Assembly: GCA_963966185.1 (NCBI GenBank)
Contig: CAWZYM010000068.1
Location: forward strand, 16,001 to 80,000
From: Rhabditoides inermis
Taxonomy: Eukaryota; Nematoda; Chromadorea; Rhabditida; Rhabditidae
DNA: 64,000 bases
Reading direction: 5' to 3'
Part shown: one piece after another, positions 34,883-47,295 of the stretch
How the letters are laid out: each line of letters begins with the position of its first letter
How positions within the stretch are numbered: position 1 is the first letter of the stretch
Made by a program: the position numbers and the translations under genes
Notes under the pieces: generated by a model
Database searches by the model: none
Seen by the model: only the letters and a program-made list of their open reading frames with translations
What the model was told of the DNA's origin: nothing

Positions 34883-35104
34883 GCCCTTCAACATATTCAT
34901 AAACCAAAAAACTAGCAAAAAGCGAGATATTTGTGCAGGATATCATTACCAGTGAGCAAAACTCTTTTCACCAGAAGACAGCAGTCAACATTGAAACGTG
35001 TATTGAAATCGAGGTAATACAACATAATACTAAAGTCACTAAAGTGAAGAGGATAGATTAGTGATGATAGCGTAGGAACCGGTTTGATGAGTACATGCAC
35101 GTGG

Positions 35105-35207
35105 GTGTGGATGGATGATGGGTGGATGATGGGTGGATGATGGGTGGATGATGGATGGATGATGGGTGGATGATGGATGGATGATGGGTGGATGATGGGT
35201 GGATGGG
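35105..35207. repeat. (GGTGGATGATG)n 11-bp minisatellite
   Basis: About nine copies of an 11-bp GGATGATGGGT/GGATGATGGAT unit immediately downstream of the RPA1 stop codon, probably in its 3' UTR. Confidence 0.9.
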
Positions 35208-35215
35208 AGGAGACC

Positions 35216-38200
35216 TCACTTGAGCTGGCTCAGCTTGTCGATGCACACATCCAGCTGCGCACTGTACTTGTCCCACTTGACAGCATCCGCACTCATCACA
35301 GTGTACCGGATCTTCTCCTCGTCCTAAAACACAACTTTCTTACACAACCACGCCCCTCCCGCCCTCACATTGTACGTCTCTCCCTTGGCGCGGATCCTGA
35401 AGACGTAGTTCTTGAACCTGAGGTCGTCGAATATCTTCTTAGCCTCGTCCTCGTTCTGCTCCTTGATCCTGCCGACCTCGTCCGCGTCCTTTCCGATCAT
35501 CTTCGTCGCCTGGTCTCCGAACATCGTCACCCACACCATGTTCGTGTTGTCGGCGATCTCCAGCTGAAACACAAACAATCACTTGCTCATATCCATATCC
35601 CCTCTTGCCGTTGCACATCCAATACTGGATCTTTCATTTCACACGCGGAAGCCCCACCCCCACTCACCGAGAGCATGTATTGATACTTGTAGTCGCTGGA
35701 GGTGACGTTGCACTTCTCGCATCTGTACTCTCCCGACGACTCGACCACCTTCTTCTTGCAGTCCTTCTGGGCGCACGCCTTGTAGACGGCGTTCTCTCCC
35801 CTCACAGACACCACCATCGCCTTCACATTCATGTACGCCTGCACGTCTCCGGCGCCCAGTCTCATCTCGACAGCTGTTCCGAGGAGACGCAGGTCGCGCG
35901 CGAACGACGCCTCGCCACCCCCGGTGCCCGTGGGAGCCGAGATGGTCACCCTCTGTCCGCCCTGGTTCTGCTCCCACCACGAGTACAGATGGTTCACCGC
36001 ATCGATCGTCGGGTTCATGTGGATGCGGTCAGTGTTGCAGCCCAGAGTGAAACCGCCTGAACAAATCCATTAACGAAATACCAACCACTGCTAGCAAAGG
36101 ACGGACCGTTGAACTCCTTGACCTGTGCGCCCTTGAGAGCGATGGCAGTGCCGACGCTGCTGTCCTCCCACGCGCGAGCAGACTCGCCCCACACAACCAG
36201 ATCCACAGTCGTTCCAGACTCGTCGACGAGACCAATCTTGAAATGATTGTTAACAACGATTTACACACACGTTAAGCATATAAAGATACATTCCTCTTGG
36301 TGAGTACTTACATTCCTCTTGGTGAGTGCGTTGCCGGCCTTGGAGGTGAAGTCGTGGACGGGGTCGATTCTGTCGATCACCGCCAGAACGTCCACGTTCT
36401 CCTGCGTGTGTTGCGGCACCTGAAACAAGTCTGGCATCACTTGCAGCTCGCAACAAGTGCCTGCTGGACGGGGGACGGCAGTGTCCGCTCCTTGTGACGG
36501 ACGCACTCACGTGATCGAGGGTGATTCTCCTGAGGGAGAGGGCGGGCTGCGAGAAGCGCAGCTGCGAGTCGTTGCACGGCGTCACCTCCGAGTCGTTCTT
36601 CAGCGTGATCTCGTAGTCGTGTCCGGTCGTGTTGAAGCGCTTGTTGGCGGCGCGGATCGAGCCCCTCTCCACGTAGTAGTACTCTCCCTGGTTCAGCAGC
36701 GGGAACACTCGCTCCGCCTGCTCCCCGAACGCCGCTATGCGAATCGTGCTGCCCTCCGCGTCCGTCAACTCGAAGTTGAACACCTTGCTGTCGCCGCGCG
36801 CAGTCTTGATCATCTTGATCTCCTCGCGGGCAGAGCACACGCCCAGAATGCGCCATCTGTAACATTATTGACATGACAGGGGATGGGGTGTGGTGACATG
36901 ACAGGGAATGGGGTGTGGTGACATGACAGGGAATGGGGTGTGGTGACATGACAGGGAATGGGGTGTGGTGACATGACAGGGAATGGGGTGTGGTGACATG
37001 ACAGGGAATGGGGTGTGGTGACATGACAGGGGATGGGGTGTGGTGACATGACAGGGGATGGGGTGTGGTGACATGACAGGGAGGGTGTGGTGACTTGACA
37101 GGGAATGGGGTGTGGTGACATGACAGGGAATGGGGTGTGGTGACATGACAGGGGATGGGGTGTGGTGACATGACAGGGAGGGTGTGGTGACTTGACACGG
37201 AATGGGGTGTGGTGACATGACAGGGAATGGGGTGTGGTGACATGACAGGGGATGGGGTGTGGTGACATGACAGGGAATGGGGTGTGGTGACATGACAGGG
37301 GATGGGGTGTGGTGACATGACAGGGAATGGGGTGTGGTGACATGACAGGGAATGGGGTGTGGTGACATGACAGGGAGGGTGTGGTGACTTGACAGGGAAT
37401 GGGGTGTGGTGACATGACAGGGAATGGGGTGTGGTGACGTGTGCTCTGGAATGCTCGCAAAACGACTCACTTGTTGATGTAGGGAGTGATGGAGGAGATG
37501 GGCGTGGTTCCGCTGCTCATCGACGACGACTTGGTCGACACGGCGGGAGGCCCGGTGCGAGTCAGAGCAGGGGCAGGAGCAGAAGCTGAAGCATGGGATC
37601 GATCAGACAGTGTCAGTGGGACGAGACAGTTTCAAACACAACACTACCCACCGGTCTTCACGGGTCCTCCGTCGCTGGAGCACACAACGACGTTGCTCAG
37701 GTTCTTCAGTCCTGCAACACAAACACTAGAACACGAAGAAACAAGTCTTTGTTCCATTCTTGCTGAAGTCGACGTACCGGCGTGATCGTCTGCGTTTCCG
37801 GTGTGCTGGACGAGGTGGTCGGTCGACTTGGCGAGCGGACAGCGGTGCAGCAGCTCGAACGAGTCAATCAGGATAGGCGTCTTTCTAAAAACAACGCATA
37901 CACAATAGCATAAAATCGTTTGAGGTGAACTTCATCTCCACGTACCCCTTAACGTTCCAGTCTTGTGCTATGTGGTACTTCTTGACGGCAATCACTTCAA
38001 ACTGGTCGTTGTTAGCGATCCAGGGGTCGTTATCGAAAGCGGTCAGAGCTTCCTTGGTCAGAAACGCTGCTGAAATGGAGAAGTCAAGGATGTCATCTAC
38101 ATGTATGGTCCACGACAACGACAACGTACCGGAGTAGAAGAAGGCTCCGTCGTGGATGCGCAAGCGGATCTCGGCTCCGTCCTGGTTCTCCTTGCCGCGA

Positions 38201-38467
38201 ATGTCCTTGTGGGTCTGCAACAACAACAACGTCACTAACGTTACAATAAATACACCAAACACCTCGTCACCATTGTTCACATAAATTTTGTTGATTTTGA
38301 TTGCTCTCTAAATTTAAATCAACATGCAGAGTGAACAATGTTGAACCAACCATGATCTGGAGGATTGGCTCCTCGTTCATCTTCCCCTCAAAAGCGCGCT
38401 GAATAAATCCGACCGAGAGACGCAGTTCTCCCGCCACGCTGTACTTCTTGATCGCGTCGACCGGCAT
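35216..38467 (-). CDS. RPA1: Replication protein A 70-kDa subunit
   Basis: Start MPVDAIKKYSVAGELRLSVG (38467, acceptor TTTATAG plus A just upstream); stop 35218-35216. The N-terminal OB fold (FIQRAFEGKMNEEPILQIM) is followed by a linker with TPISSITPYINKWRI, the start of DNA-binding domain A. The tandem OB folds A and B contain EGSTIRIAAFGEQAERVFPL, EYYYVERGSIRAANKRF and GLVDESGTTVDLVVWGESA. Domain C has the C4 zinc finger (YKACAQKDCKKKVVES, YRCEKCNVTSSDYKYQYMLS) and IADNTNMVWVTMFGDQATKM. The whole series matches metazoan RPA1 in order and length. RPA coats single-stranded DNA in replication, repair and recombination. One intron is a 25-bp minisatellite of about 23 copies (36870-37440). An E2F-like site lies 128 bp upstream of the start. 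Confidence 0.92.
36870..37440. repeat. 25-bp minisatellite in an RPA1 intron
   Basis: About 23 copies of GGGAATGGGGTGTGGTGACA plus TGACA, with GGGGATGGGG variants and three shorter units (GGGAGGGTGTGGTGACTTGACA). The variants recur in a higher-order pattern. Confidence 0.97.
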
Positions 38468-38594
38468 TCTATAAACTACAGTTGTAAAACACAATATCGA
38501 AACGTACTGACGAGATGAGTGCGCGAAAGGGTTGTGAAAGCGAGGGTTTGGCCGAGCCGCTCTGCGCATTCAAACCAAACAGTGTGGCGCGCGA

Positions 38595-38607
38595 TTTTTG
38601 GCGCGCG
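38595..38607. promoter_or_regulatory. E2F-like site upstream of RPA1
   Basis: TTTTTGGCGCGCG contains the E2F consensus TTTSGCGC-type core, 128 bp upstream of the RPA1 start. A second GGCGCGCG half lies at 38586-38593. Replication genes are classic E2F targets. Confidence 0.65.
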
Positions 38608-38839
38608 AACGCTATTGGCGTGACCTTTCCGATATACGCAACAGGCGTGGTTTGTGTAGTGAGAAGATATTGCGAAATCGTACATCATTACCATGTGAAA
38701 CGAAATACACCCAATGTTGTGAAACGTAGCAAAACACATGTATGAACCAATTCAAATAGAACGTACTTATTATCATACTTATCATCATTCATAAACAAAC
38801 TCACAAACACGAAAAGAAAACAGAAAAAACCTCACATCA

Positions 38840-39796
38840 GGTATCCTGTAAAGTTCGACAGTTTGACAGTTCGACATTTAAAGTTCGACAGTTCGACATG
38901 TCGAACTTTTAAAATTCGACATGTCGAACTTTTAAAATTCGACATGTCGAACTTTCTCCGATTTCGAATTCCGGCCATATGTTTGTTGCGCGCAGGGAGG
39001 GGGGGGGGGGGGGGGTATTTTTGTTCGGGGGTACGATTCACAGTTTTAGTTTTGAAATCTTTTTAGGTTGTGACCGATTTGAAATCAGATTTTAGATAAG
39101 TATTCCATAACAATTCAATGAATAAAGTTCTCGACATCAAAGTTACAACTAAAACTTCATTTGATTATGCCAAGAAGTTTTCTAACTGATTAGAATATTA
39201 TAATAATATGGCATGGATGGTATGAAACTGGTCGGTTCAAATCAATACACAATCAGCATGAAATGCTCTCCTCCGTATCCAAGTTCTATGGGTATGAGTT
39301 GTCAAGTTTGGTTTCAGCGGGTGGGAGCGGAGAGGAGAGGCTACGTTTTAGGCTTCCCTGGTTGAATGATCATGATTGATTTGAAGTTATTGGCATTCAA
39401 ATGTATGTTATTGTTTCCACGGTAACTACATTATCTTCATCTTCATTTGCACGTCTCTCGCCTCACCATCGGTCTCCCCTTATTTCGGAATGCAGAACAA
39501 GTCACTCAGATTACTGTTACGACCACCTCGTTCAATTATATGAACAATTGTCTATTATATGTAAGATAAATTAATTGTAAAAACGAGCAAAACATCCGAA
39601 TAATGATGTCATGGTCCCAGAACAGTGAATCACACCCCCGAACAAAAATACGGGCCCCAGCGCGCAGCGAACATGACCGGAATTCGAAATCTGAGAAAGT
39701 TCGACATGTCGAATTTTAAAAGTTCGACATGTCGAACTGTCGAACTTTAAATGTCGAACTGTCGAAGTGTCGAAGTGTCGAACTTTACAGGATACC
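38840..39796. mobile_element. 957-bp inverted-repeat transposon, 9-bp target duplication (member 2)
   Basis: The ends are GGTATCCTGTAAAGTTCGAC and its inverse. The subterminal zone on both sides is built from repeated GTTCGACATGTCGAAC palindromes and AGTTCGACAG units. Inverted similarity extends inward to about 200 bp (TTCGAATTCCGG, TTTTTGTTCGGGGGT). CTCACATCA is duplicated at 38831-38839 and 39797-39805. It is non-coding. A run of 16 G lies at about 38997-39014. It is in the intergenic gap between RPA1 and GALNT. Confidence 0.9.
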
Positions 39797-39987
39797 CTCA
39801 CATCATATAGTATCTATAGTGTATTGTGTCGTCGATGTGTGTGCGTGTGTGCGTGTGGATCGTGTGTGTGTGTGTGGATCGTTCCTGCGTTAAATTTTAT
39901 TGAAAAATATCATGATAGTCAGCCAGAAAACTATAAACCACACTTAATTACCGTAAATTACACCACACAACGGATTATAAATTTGAG

Positions 39988-42027
39988 TTATTTCTCTTTG
40001 TGAATGGTCCATTTCTGCTTGGGGTGATCGCTGCACTTGCTCACTCTCAGAATTGGAGTGTCCTCGCTCCACTCCTCTGCAGACACACAAAGCCCACTCT
40101 CGTCGTGGATAATGCGACCAGACTGTAAAGGAACTTCACCGCAATCACCTCCGCCATGCTCACCTCCTCATCAATCGTCCACGTCTCGACCTGATCTTCG
40201 CACGTAGTCATCTTGACAATGCCGTTCAGCTCCGCGCTCTCCTTCTCCCCTGTCTTGGTCACTGCCATGCACCTCAGCTCCGTCCGGATAGACCGAGTCA
40301 ATGTGTAGTAGAACCTCTGAAACACCCATTTTCGATTCTCCCAATAGACCTCACCTGACTCTTGGAATTCTTGGGCTGTTCACGGAACATGCTGATGTTG
40401 TAGTTCTCTTTATACTCTTTCTGCTCGTCCACCTTATCCAAGCAGAGACCACCGTCAATACAGAACTAAAAAGGATTGCTCCAACATTGGTTCATGTCAT
40501 CCTATTCTCACCTTTCCATGGTACCTCTCGTGCTCCCCGAAGATAAACTTGCGTGGGTAGACATTGTCGAGATACCATTTGAACGACTTGCACCCGAGAT
40601 TCTGTCGGAGCTTGACCCGCTCCGATATGTCACCCGCGTCCGCCTTCTGCACTCACAGCAGTCACACTGTTCCTTCCCTCCAACTCACCCTAACAGCGGG
40701 ATGTACTTTATAGGCAATCTCCTTGTACTCATCCATCCACACTTCTGCTACTCTCTTAGCATTGTATGGAACAGGGTTACGGCCATCTGCAATCAAATGA
40801 ATACGACAAAAGAGGAAGAGCGAAAAGGAGAGACAGAGAAACAGCGAAGTGCTCGAACCCCGTGTATTCATGGTGTACGGTTGCTTCTTTCTGAAAATGT
40901 GACCAACGTGCGAGCAAGGGACAAACATGATAGAACCGCCACACATCCAAGTCTAAAATGACCACATGACACCATCACTCTCTATCGCCTCACCCTGAAC
41001 GACATTTCTATGTTCTCTCCTCCCCAAATCTCCATCTTATCATCATATGAGCCAACTTCCCAGAAGTACTTGCGATCTACAGCGAAGAGACCGCCTGGCA
41101 TCACAGGAGACCTGTAAGTAGTCCTTTTCCTCCTGCTCCTCCCTCTGCTCCTGCTCCTTCTCCTGCTCCTTCCTCTGCTCCTGCTCCTTCTCCTGCTCCT
41201 TCCTCTGCTCCTGCTCCTTCTCCTGCTCCTTCCTCTCACCTGACACTATCAGTCGGCCCCTTCCTCCTCTTCTGCTCCTCGACAGCCATCCTCTCCCAGA
41301 AATACGACAAGTCCCATCGGAACATGCCAGTGTTCACTGTATTCACAGTCTGAGAAACGTAGCCAAGAGTGTAGTCATCTAAAAATATTGAGGTCAACAT
41401 TTGAAAACAGTACACCTTTGAATGTTTTTTTTTCAAATTGCGAACTTCTCACTACGCTACCATAGTGAAATGTTTTGTACGTTCACACGCTCAAAAAAAC
41501 CAGACTATTGCGAAAACGGGCGAAAGGGCATTTGCTGTACACTGACATTTACAGTCTTTCAAGCATATCCCACGCACCAATGACATCGACTATGGGGACT
41601 GCCATCGAAGTGCGATCGCTGGCAATCTGTTGGAGAAGGGGTTCGAGCCTGAAAACCACCACTGATCCTCTCTCTCTCCATGCCTGCCCCTCTCACCATC
41701 CCTTGGTAGCCTCGCAATGTGCATCCAGAAAGAGCAGCACTTCTCCGCCCGCCGCCTCTGCGCCAATCACTTTCCCCTTGATTAGACCTACCCGCGATTC
41801 CATACGCAACACCTGAAATCGATAATCAATCGATATCAGTTCACATGAGTACCTTAATCGTCACCAGACCCTCGAATCGCTTGAGATGATCGTCGAGCGG
41901 CTGTTTGAGCTCATCGAATTCACAGACGTCATCAATGAGAATGATTTCATGGAGAAGATGGAGAGGACTGCGATTGACAACAGAGTGAACAGTGCGGAGA
42001 ACGACTGATCTGCAAGGGACAGTGAGG

Positions 42028-42066
<39 letters not shown>

Positions 42067-42580
42067 CGAGAGGGGGGGGGGGACTTACAGGGCCTCGTTC
42101 GTGAACACAATCACGACACTGACGTTGGGAAGGCTGTGATGATATGTGATATTGAGGCAGGCAGGCAGTCTCATATCGCGCAGAGAACGGTCATACGAGA
42201 TCATGTCACTAAAAAGGAATCAATCGATACATCGATATGTTATTTGAAATTGTGGAGATATATGGAATCAACCTGGCGAATGCGTTGATCTGGTACTTTT
42301 TCATGCTCTCGTTCGCTTTGAGGATGTTTTCGCCCTCCATCTTCACGCCATAACCATTCTCACCCGTGCCACCCCACTGCAATCAATCGATATCAATCGA
42401 TATCAATCGATATCAATCGATATCAATCGATAACACACCTCAATGTCATCGTCAGGAATCACGTGATACTTCCTGTGCATTTGGCTGAATCCAGAGAGTG
42501 CGGCAAGGAATCCAAGGAGAAGAGCCATGCGAGAGCGGCGAGAGGGGGCGAGGAGCAATCTGAAGGGAGAAGAATAAGAG

Positions 42581-42620
<40 letters not shown>

Positions 42621-42763
42621 AGGAGGGAGAGAGAGAGGGGAGAGGAGGGAGAGAGGGCGAAGTAGTGATGGAGGGAGAGCGATACCCACATGAGTGTGAC
42701 AGAGATGCACAGAACCATGCCGCGCCACGCATTGGTGAACGCAACACGCACCGCTCGTTCCAT
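39988..42763 (-). CDS. Polypeptide N-acetylgalactosaminyltransferase
   Basis: Start [20 protein letters not shown] (42763); stop 39990-39988. It is a type II Golgi enzyme: an N-terminal hydrophobic anchor spans the exon 1-2 junction. The GT-A catalytic domain shows [40 protein letters not shown] (the DxH metal site), [35 protein letters not shown] and [17 protein letters not shown], plus [20 protein letters not shown] ricin-type lectin domain follows, with [22 protein letters not shown] and later CLDx/QxW-type repeats, ending [13 protein letters not shown]. It transfers GalNAc from UDP-GalNAc to Ser/Thr of mucin-type proteins. The isoform cannot be assigned. The stop of GLOD4 lies 178 bp upstream on the same strand. 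Introns contain GA arrays at about 42031-42072 and 42583-42660 and a 24-bp GCTCCTGCTCCTTCCTCT-type repeat at 41135-41240. Confidence 0.9.
42583..42662. repeat. (GA)n array in a GALNT intron
   Basis: About 80 bp of GA/GGGAGA repeats; pyrimidine on the coding strand. Confidence 0.9.
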
Positions 42764-42940
42764 AGTAGTCGGGCTGTCGAAATGACCATTGCCTATCCCC
42801 ATCTTCCACATCAACCAAACAACAAGCAAATCCCATTTATCCCATCTCACATCACGCACAAATAAGAGTACATTATCATATCTTACGGGTTATATTATAC
42901 AACGGTATCAAAAATGGGAGTATAAACATGTGTCGGCATT

Positions 42941-43094
42941 TCAGACGCTCTTCTTTCCATCCTTGAACCAGTCTGCGCTGCAGTCATCCTTCATCGCCTT
43001 CTGGATCAGCTCCTCTGCCTTCGGATCCATCCGGGACAGATCGCGGAAACCCTCATCGCCCACGAAACAGATCTCGTGAGCGTCCTACAAAAGC

Positions 43095-43141
<47 letters not shown>

Positions 43142-43529
43142 TCATCTCTCCACCCACCGGATCCGCGAGAATGACCACCTGCACAGTAGCCTTTCCAGGT
43201 GTGTCGAGGCTGACAAAAGGCTTGAGCACTTTTCCACCAGCGGACTCCACAGACGATTGAAGAGCGGCCAGCTGTAGCACTATCATGCCCTCCCTCTCTC
43301 TCCCTCCTCTCTCCCCTCTCTTCCCTCTCTATCTCCCTCTCTCTCCCTCCTCTCTCCCTCCCCCTCTCTCCCTCCTCTCTCCCCTCTCTATCTCCCTCTC
43401 TCTCCCACCTCTTCTCCAGGGTAAGCGAATGCGATGCGTCCATACGCCGATCCCCTGTCCACCACGTGTCCAATCTCGTTCAGTTCCAGCTCACACTGCA
43501 ATGCCTGCCCTCTTCCCCTATCTCCCTCC

Positions 43530-43573
<44 letters not shown>

Positions 43574-45766
43574 TGTCCCTCTCCATAGCTGAGCACTGCC
43601 TTCTTGTCCTCACTCGACACCACTCCCATTTTCAAAACATCGCGCCAGTACGCTGAAGATGATAAATTTCTTCCAAGATGCAATGCACAAGAACCCACCC
43701 AGTGCCTTCTCCAAGGAATGCACATTGAGAGCCACTCGAACCACAGGAGAGAGAGCACTTCCCGGACCCACACTGCAAAGGGAAGACGGAGAGGGAGGAG
43801 AGGGAGGAGAGGGAGGAGAGGGAGGAGTGGGAGGAGTGGGAGGAGTGGGAGGAGTGGGAGGAGTGGGAGGAGTGGGAGGAGAGGGAGGAGAGGGAGGAGA
43901 GGGAGGAGAGGGAGGAGAGGGAGGAGAGGGAGGAGAGGGAGGAGTGGGAGGAGTGGGAGGAGAGGGAGGAGAGGGAGGAGAGAGAGGAGAGGGAGGAGAG
44001 GGAGGAGAGGGACGAGAGGGAGGAGTGGGAGGAGTGGGAGGAGAGGGAGGAGTGGGAGGAGTGGGAGGAGTGGGAGGAGTGGGAGGAGTGGGAGGAGTGG
44101 GAGGAGTGGGAGGAGTGGGAGGAGTGGGAGGAGTGGGAGGAGTGGGAGGAGTGGAGGAGTGGGAGGAGTGGGAGGAGTGGGAGGAGTGGGAGGAGTGGGA
44201 GGAGAGGGAGGAGAGGGAGGAGAGGGAGGAGAGGGAGGAGAGGGAGGAGAGGGAGGAGAGGGAGGAGAGGGAGGAGAGGGAGGAGAGGGAGGAGAGGGAG
44301 GAGAGGGAGGAGAGGAGGAGAGGGAGGAGAGGGAGGAGAGGGAGGAGAGGGAGGAGAGGGAGGAGAGGGAGGAGAGGGAGGAGAGGGAGGAGAGGGAGGA
44401 GAGGGAGGAGAGGGAGGAGAGGGAGGGGAGGGGGAATGGGAGGAGGGAGGAGAGGGAGGAGAGGGAGGAGTGGGAGGAGAGGGAGGAGTGGGAGGAGTGG
44501 GAGGAGTGGGAGGAGAGGGAGGAGAGGGAGGAGAGGGAGGAGAGGGAGGAGAGGGAGGAGAGGGAGGAGAGGGAGGAGAGGGAGGAGAGGGAGGAGAGGG
44601 AGGAGAGGGAGGAGAGGGAGGAGAGAGAGGAGAGGGAGGAGAGGGAGGAGAGAGAGGAGAGGGAGGAGAGGGAGGAGAGGGAGGAGTGGGAGGAGTGGGA
44701 GGAGAGGGAGGAGTGGGAGGAGTGGGAGGAGTGGGAGGAGTGGGAGGAGTGGGAGGAGTGGGAGGAGTGGGAGGAGTGGGAGGAGTGGGAGGAGTGGGAG
44801 GAGTGGGAGGAGTGGGAGGAGTGGGAGGAGTGGGAGGAGTGGGAGGAGTGGGAGGAGAGGGAGGAGAGGGAGGAGAGGGAGGAGAGGGAGGAGAGGGAGG
44901 AGAGGGAGGAGAGGGAGGAGAGGGAGGAGAGGGAGGAGAGGGAGGAGAGGGAGGAGAGGGAGGAGAGGGAGGAGAGGGAGGAGAGGGAGGAGAGGGAGGA
45001 GAGGGAGGAGAGGGAGGAGAGGGAGGAGAGGGAGGAGAGGGAGGAGAGGGAGGGGAGGGGGGAATGGGAGGAGAGGGAGGAGAGGGAGGAGAGGGAGGAG
45101 TGGGAGGAGAGGGAGGAGTGGGAGGAGTGGGAGGAGTGGGAGGAGTGGGAGGAGAGGGAGGAGAGGGAGGAGAGGGAGGAGAGGGAGGAGAGGGAGGAGA
45201 GGGAGGAGAGGGAGGAGAGGGAGGAGAGGGAGGAGAGGGAGGAGAGGGAGGAGAGGGAGGAGAGAGAGAGATGATACCGACCAGAACAGATGTCCATCGG
45301 GGTCGCGCACACACTTTCTTTGTCCACATTCCTGTACCACCTCTGCCCCACTGGCAATTACACGAGACAACACAGAGTCGCTGTCGATCATCATCATCTG
45401 AAAGCCCCCTCTCTCCATCCCCTCCCCCTCTCTCTCTCTCCCCCCCCCCCCCTCTCTCTCTCCCCCCCCCTCTCTCTCCTCCCCCCCCCCCCCCCTCTCT
45501 TCCCCTCCTCTCCCCTCTCCCACCTTATAATCCTCTCCCAGAGTGTACTTGCCGATCTCGTAGTTGTAGGTGAGTTCGATGACAAAGTGTTCGTCCTCTG
45601 ATCCGTATCCGATCATTGTCTTGCTCCACTTTCCGTTGTATGGCCTGTGATGAGTACTGTTCTGGATTGGATGTCCGTGCTCGCTCACCCATTGCACTCA
45701 GCCGCGCATCCTTCCTCAAACTCCTCGTGCCGCAACACCTGCCAGCACTCGTCTCCCTCCGTCTCC

Positions 45767-45802
<36 letters not shown>

Positions 45803-45888
45803 TTCATTCCCAGTGTGTTGACATAGAAATCATACGACGCCTTTCTGTCTCCGATCTTGAATACATAATGTAGAGCGCGAACAGGCAT
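42941..45888 (-). CDS. GLOD4: Glyoxalase domain-containing protein 4
   Basis: Start [20 protein letters not shown] (45888), with acceptor AGATTGCAG two bases upstream; stop 42943-42941. Blocks match human GLOD4 almost one to one. They are: [65 protein letters not shown], then the second VOC domain ([44 protein letters not shown]). Last come [24 protein letters not shown] and [20 protein letters not shown]. The protein is a two-domain vicinal-oxygen-chelate fold of uncertain activity, found in mitochondria and cytosol. The intron before [14 protein letters not shown] contains a 1.49-kb minisatellite. The HIBADH stop is 277 bp upstream, same strand. Confidence 0.92.
43088..43139. repeat. (TC)n microsatellite in GLOD4
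   Basis: About 50 bp of TC on the plus strand. Further CT-rich runs are at 43287-43405 and 43533-43570, all intronic. Confidence 0.9.
43782..45268. repeat. 1.49-kb minisatellite (GGAGGAGAG/GGAGGAGTG)n in GLOD4
   Basis: About 165 copies of a 9-bp unit with two alternating variants (AGAGGGAGG and AGTGGGAGG) arranged in long blocks. A large internal duplication is visible: two similar blocks each end in GGGGAGGGGGGAATGGGAGG-like breakpoints (about 44425 and 45052). All six frames are open over most of it, so open frames here mean nothing. Confidence 0.97.
45415..45532. repeat. C-rich/CT-rich tract in GLOD4
   Basis: Alternating CTCTCTC and C10-14 homopolymer runs, intronic. Confidence 0.85.
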
Positions 45889-46164
45889 GGCTGCAATCTC
45901 ACTGATACGACCAATGCTAATGCTGCGAATGAAACAGGCGCAATCGATGCAGCCACAGTGTTCCGCCAATACAACCTCGCATCAAAAATCAATCATACAA
46001 ACCGGTACTCTGCACGATTCAAACGTGTCACCTTATCAACATACACACTGTGCTTACAAATAAATATTTATGCGGTGTTACACTCGGTACATAGACTTTG
46101 AAAAGAAACAGACTAAACAACCTTGCCATGTCACATACTGCGACCCATACACGTGCGTGTTCAT

Positions 46165-47295
46165 CTACTTGTCGTGCTGCTTGAGGAACTGGTACACGAC
46201 TCCGAAGTCCTTGCCGGCAAACTCGGGCGACTTGGCGAGCAGACGGTAGATCTGGTGGGCGACCGAGCCGAGGGGAGTGGGCGAGAGGGTAGACGTGGCT
46301 GCGTTCTGAGCCAGAGACAGGTCCTGCAACAACACGCATTCCAACCCTCCCAACCACCCTTCAGTCCCCCCTCCTTCTACTGCCCACCTTTGCCATGAGA
46401 GCAGCCCCGAAGCCTCCCTCGTATCCCTTGCTGGGCGGGATGCCTTCGATCACTCCCGGCACAGGGTTGTACGTGTCCGACGACCAGCACCGGCCAGAAG
46501 ACGTGTTGATGATCGACGCCAGCTGCTTCGCATCCAGACCCATCCTCAAAAAATACAAGTCACACCCTTCTACTCTGGTACAACCATAGCTGCCACGCAT
46601 AGCATTTGCATGTCTACCTGAGTCCGAGGTTCATGGTCTCCGCGACTCCGATCATCTCGATGCCGAGCAGCATGTTGTTGCATATCTTGGCCGCCTGTCC
46701 GTTGCCCACCGCCCCGCAGTTCACCACGTTCTTGCCCATCACAGACAGGAAGGCGTTGGCGCGCTCGAAAGTCGCCTCGTCGCCAGACCCAACCATGAAC
46801 GTCAGCGTCGCGTTCTGCGCCCCTGAACGCATCGAGTGCAGGCTACATGGTCAGTATGACGACGACGACGACGCACCGAGGACGCCTCCGGAGACGGGCG
46901 CGTCGACGTACTTGCTGTGCTTGGCGGCGACCAGTTGGCTCACCTCCTGCGACGCCGTCTGGTCGATGGTCGAGCTGTCCATGCACAGCGAACCCGCCTG
47001 CATGTTCCTGCAAACACAACAGTCCTCATTCGCAGACTGTGGCTCACTTCAGGAGTCCATTGTCAGCCGCGTAGACAGCCTTGACATGGGGAGTGGAGGG
47101 CAGCATGGTGACAATCTCCTTGGCCGCGGCCGACACGTCTGCGGGGTGAGCAGCCACCGTAGCCCCGTCCGCCTTGAACTGCTCCACCACCTTCTTATTC
47201 ACGTCGTACACGACCAGCTTGTGGCCCTTCTTCATCAGGTTGCGCGCCATGTGCGCTCCCATGTTGCCCAGACCGATAAAACCCACCGTCGACAT
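46165..47295 (-). CDS. HIBADH: 3-hydroxyisobutyrate dehydrogenase
   Basis: Start [20 protein letters not shown] (47295; acceptor TGCCTAG four bases upstream); stop 46167-46165. The Rossmann GxGxxG motif is at the very N-terminus. The substrate motif [20 protein letters not shown] and the catalytic-Lys block [20 protein letters not shown] follow. The C-terminal block [17 protein letters not shown] and [18 protein letters not shown] complete a full-length enzyme. It oxidises 3-hydroxyisobutyrate to methylmalonate semialdehyde with NAD+ in valine breakdown in mitochondria. The usual cleaved presequence is missing from this start. The frame is open further upstream to an ATG at 47379, which would add about 28 residues ([17 protein letters not shown]...) that do not look like a typical presequence. 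Confidence 0.93.

Noticed and set aside
36870..37440. Regular 25-bp repeats as a CRISPR-like array
   Set aside because: No unique spacers between the repeats and the DNA is a eukaryotic intron; it is a minisatellite.
43480..45697. Open frames of 550-695 codons across GLOD4 introns
   Set aside because: They arise from a 9-bp repeat, which keeps all frames open; real GLOD4 exons lie on either side with proper splice sites.
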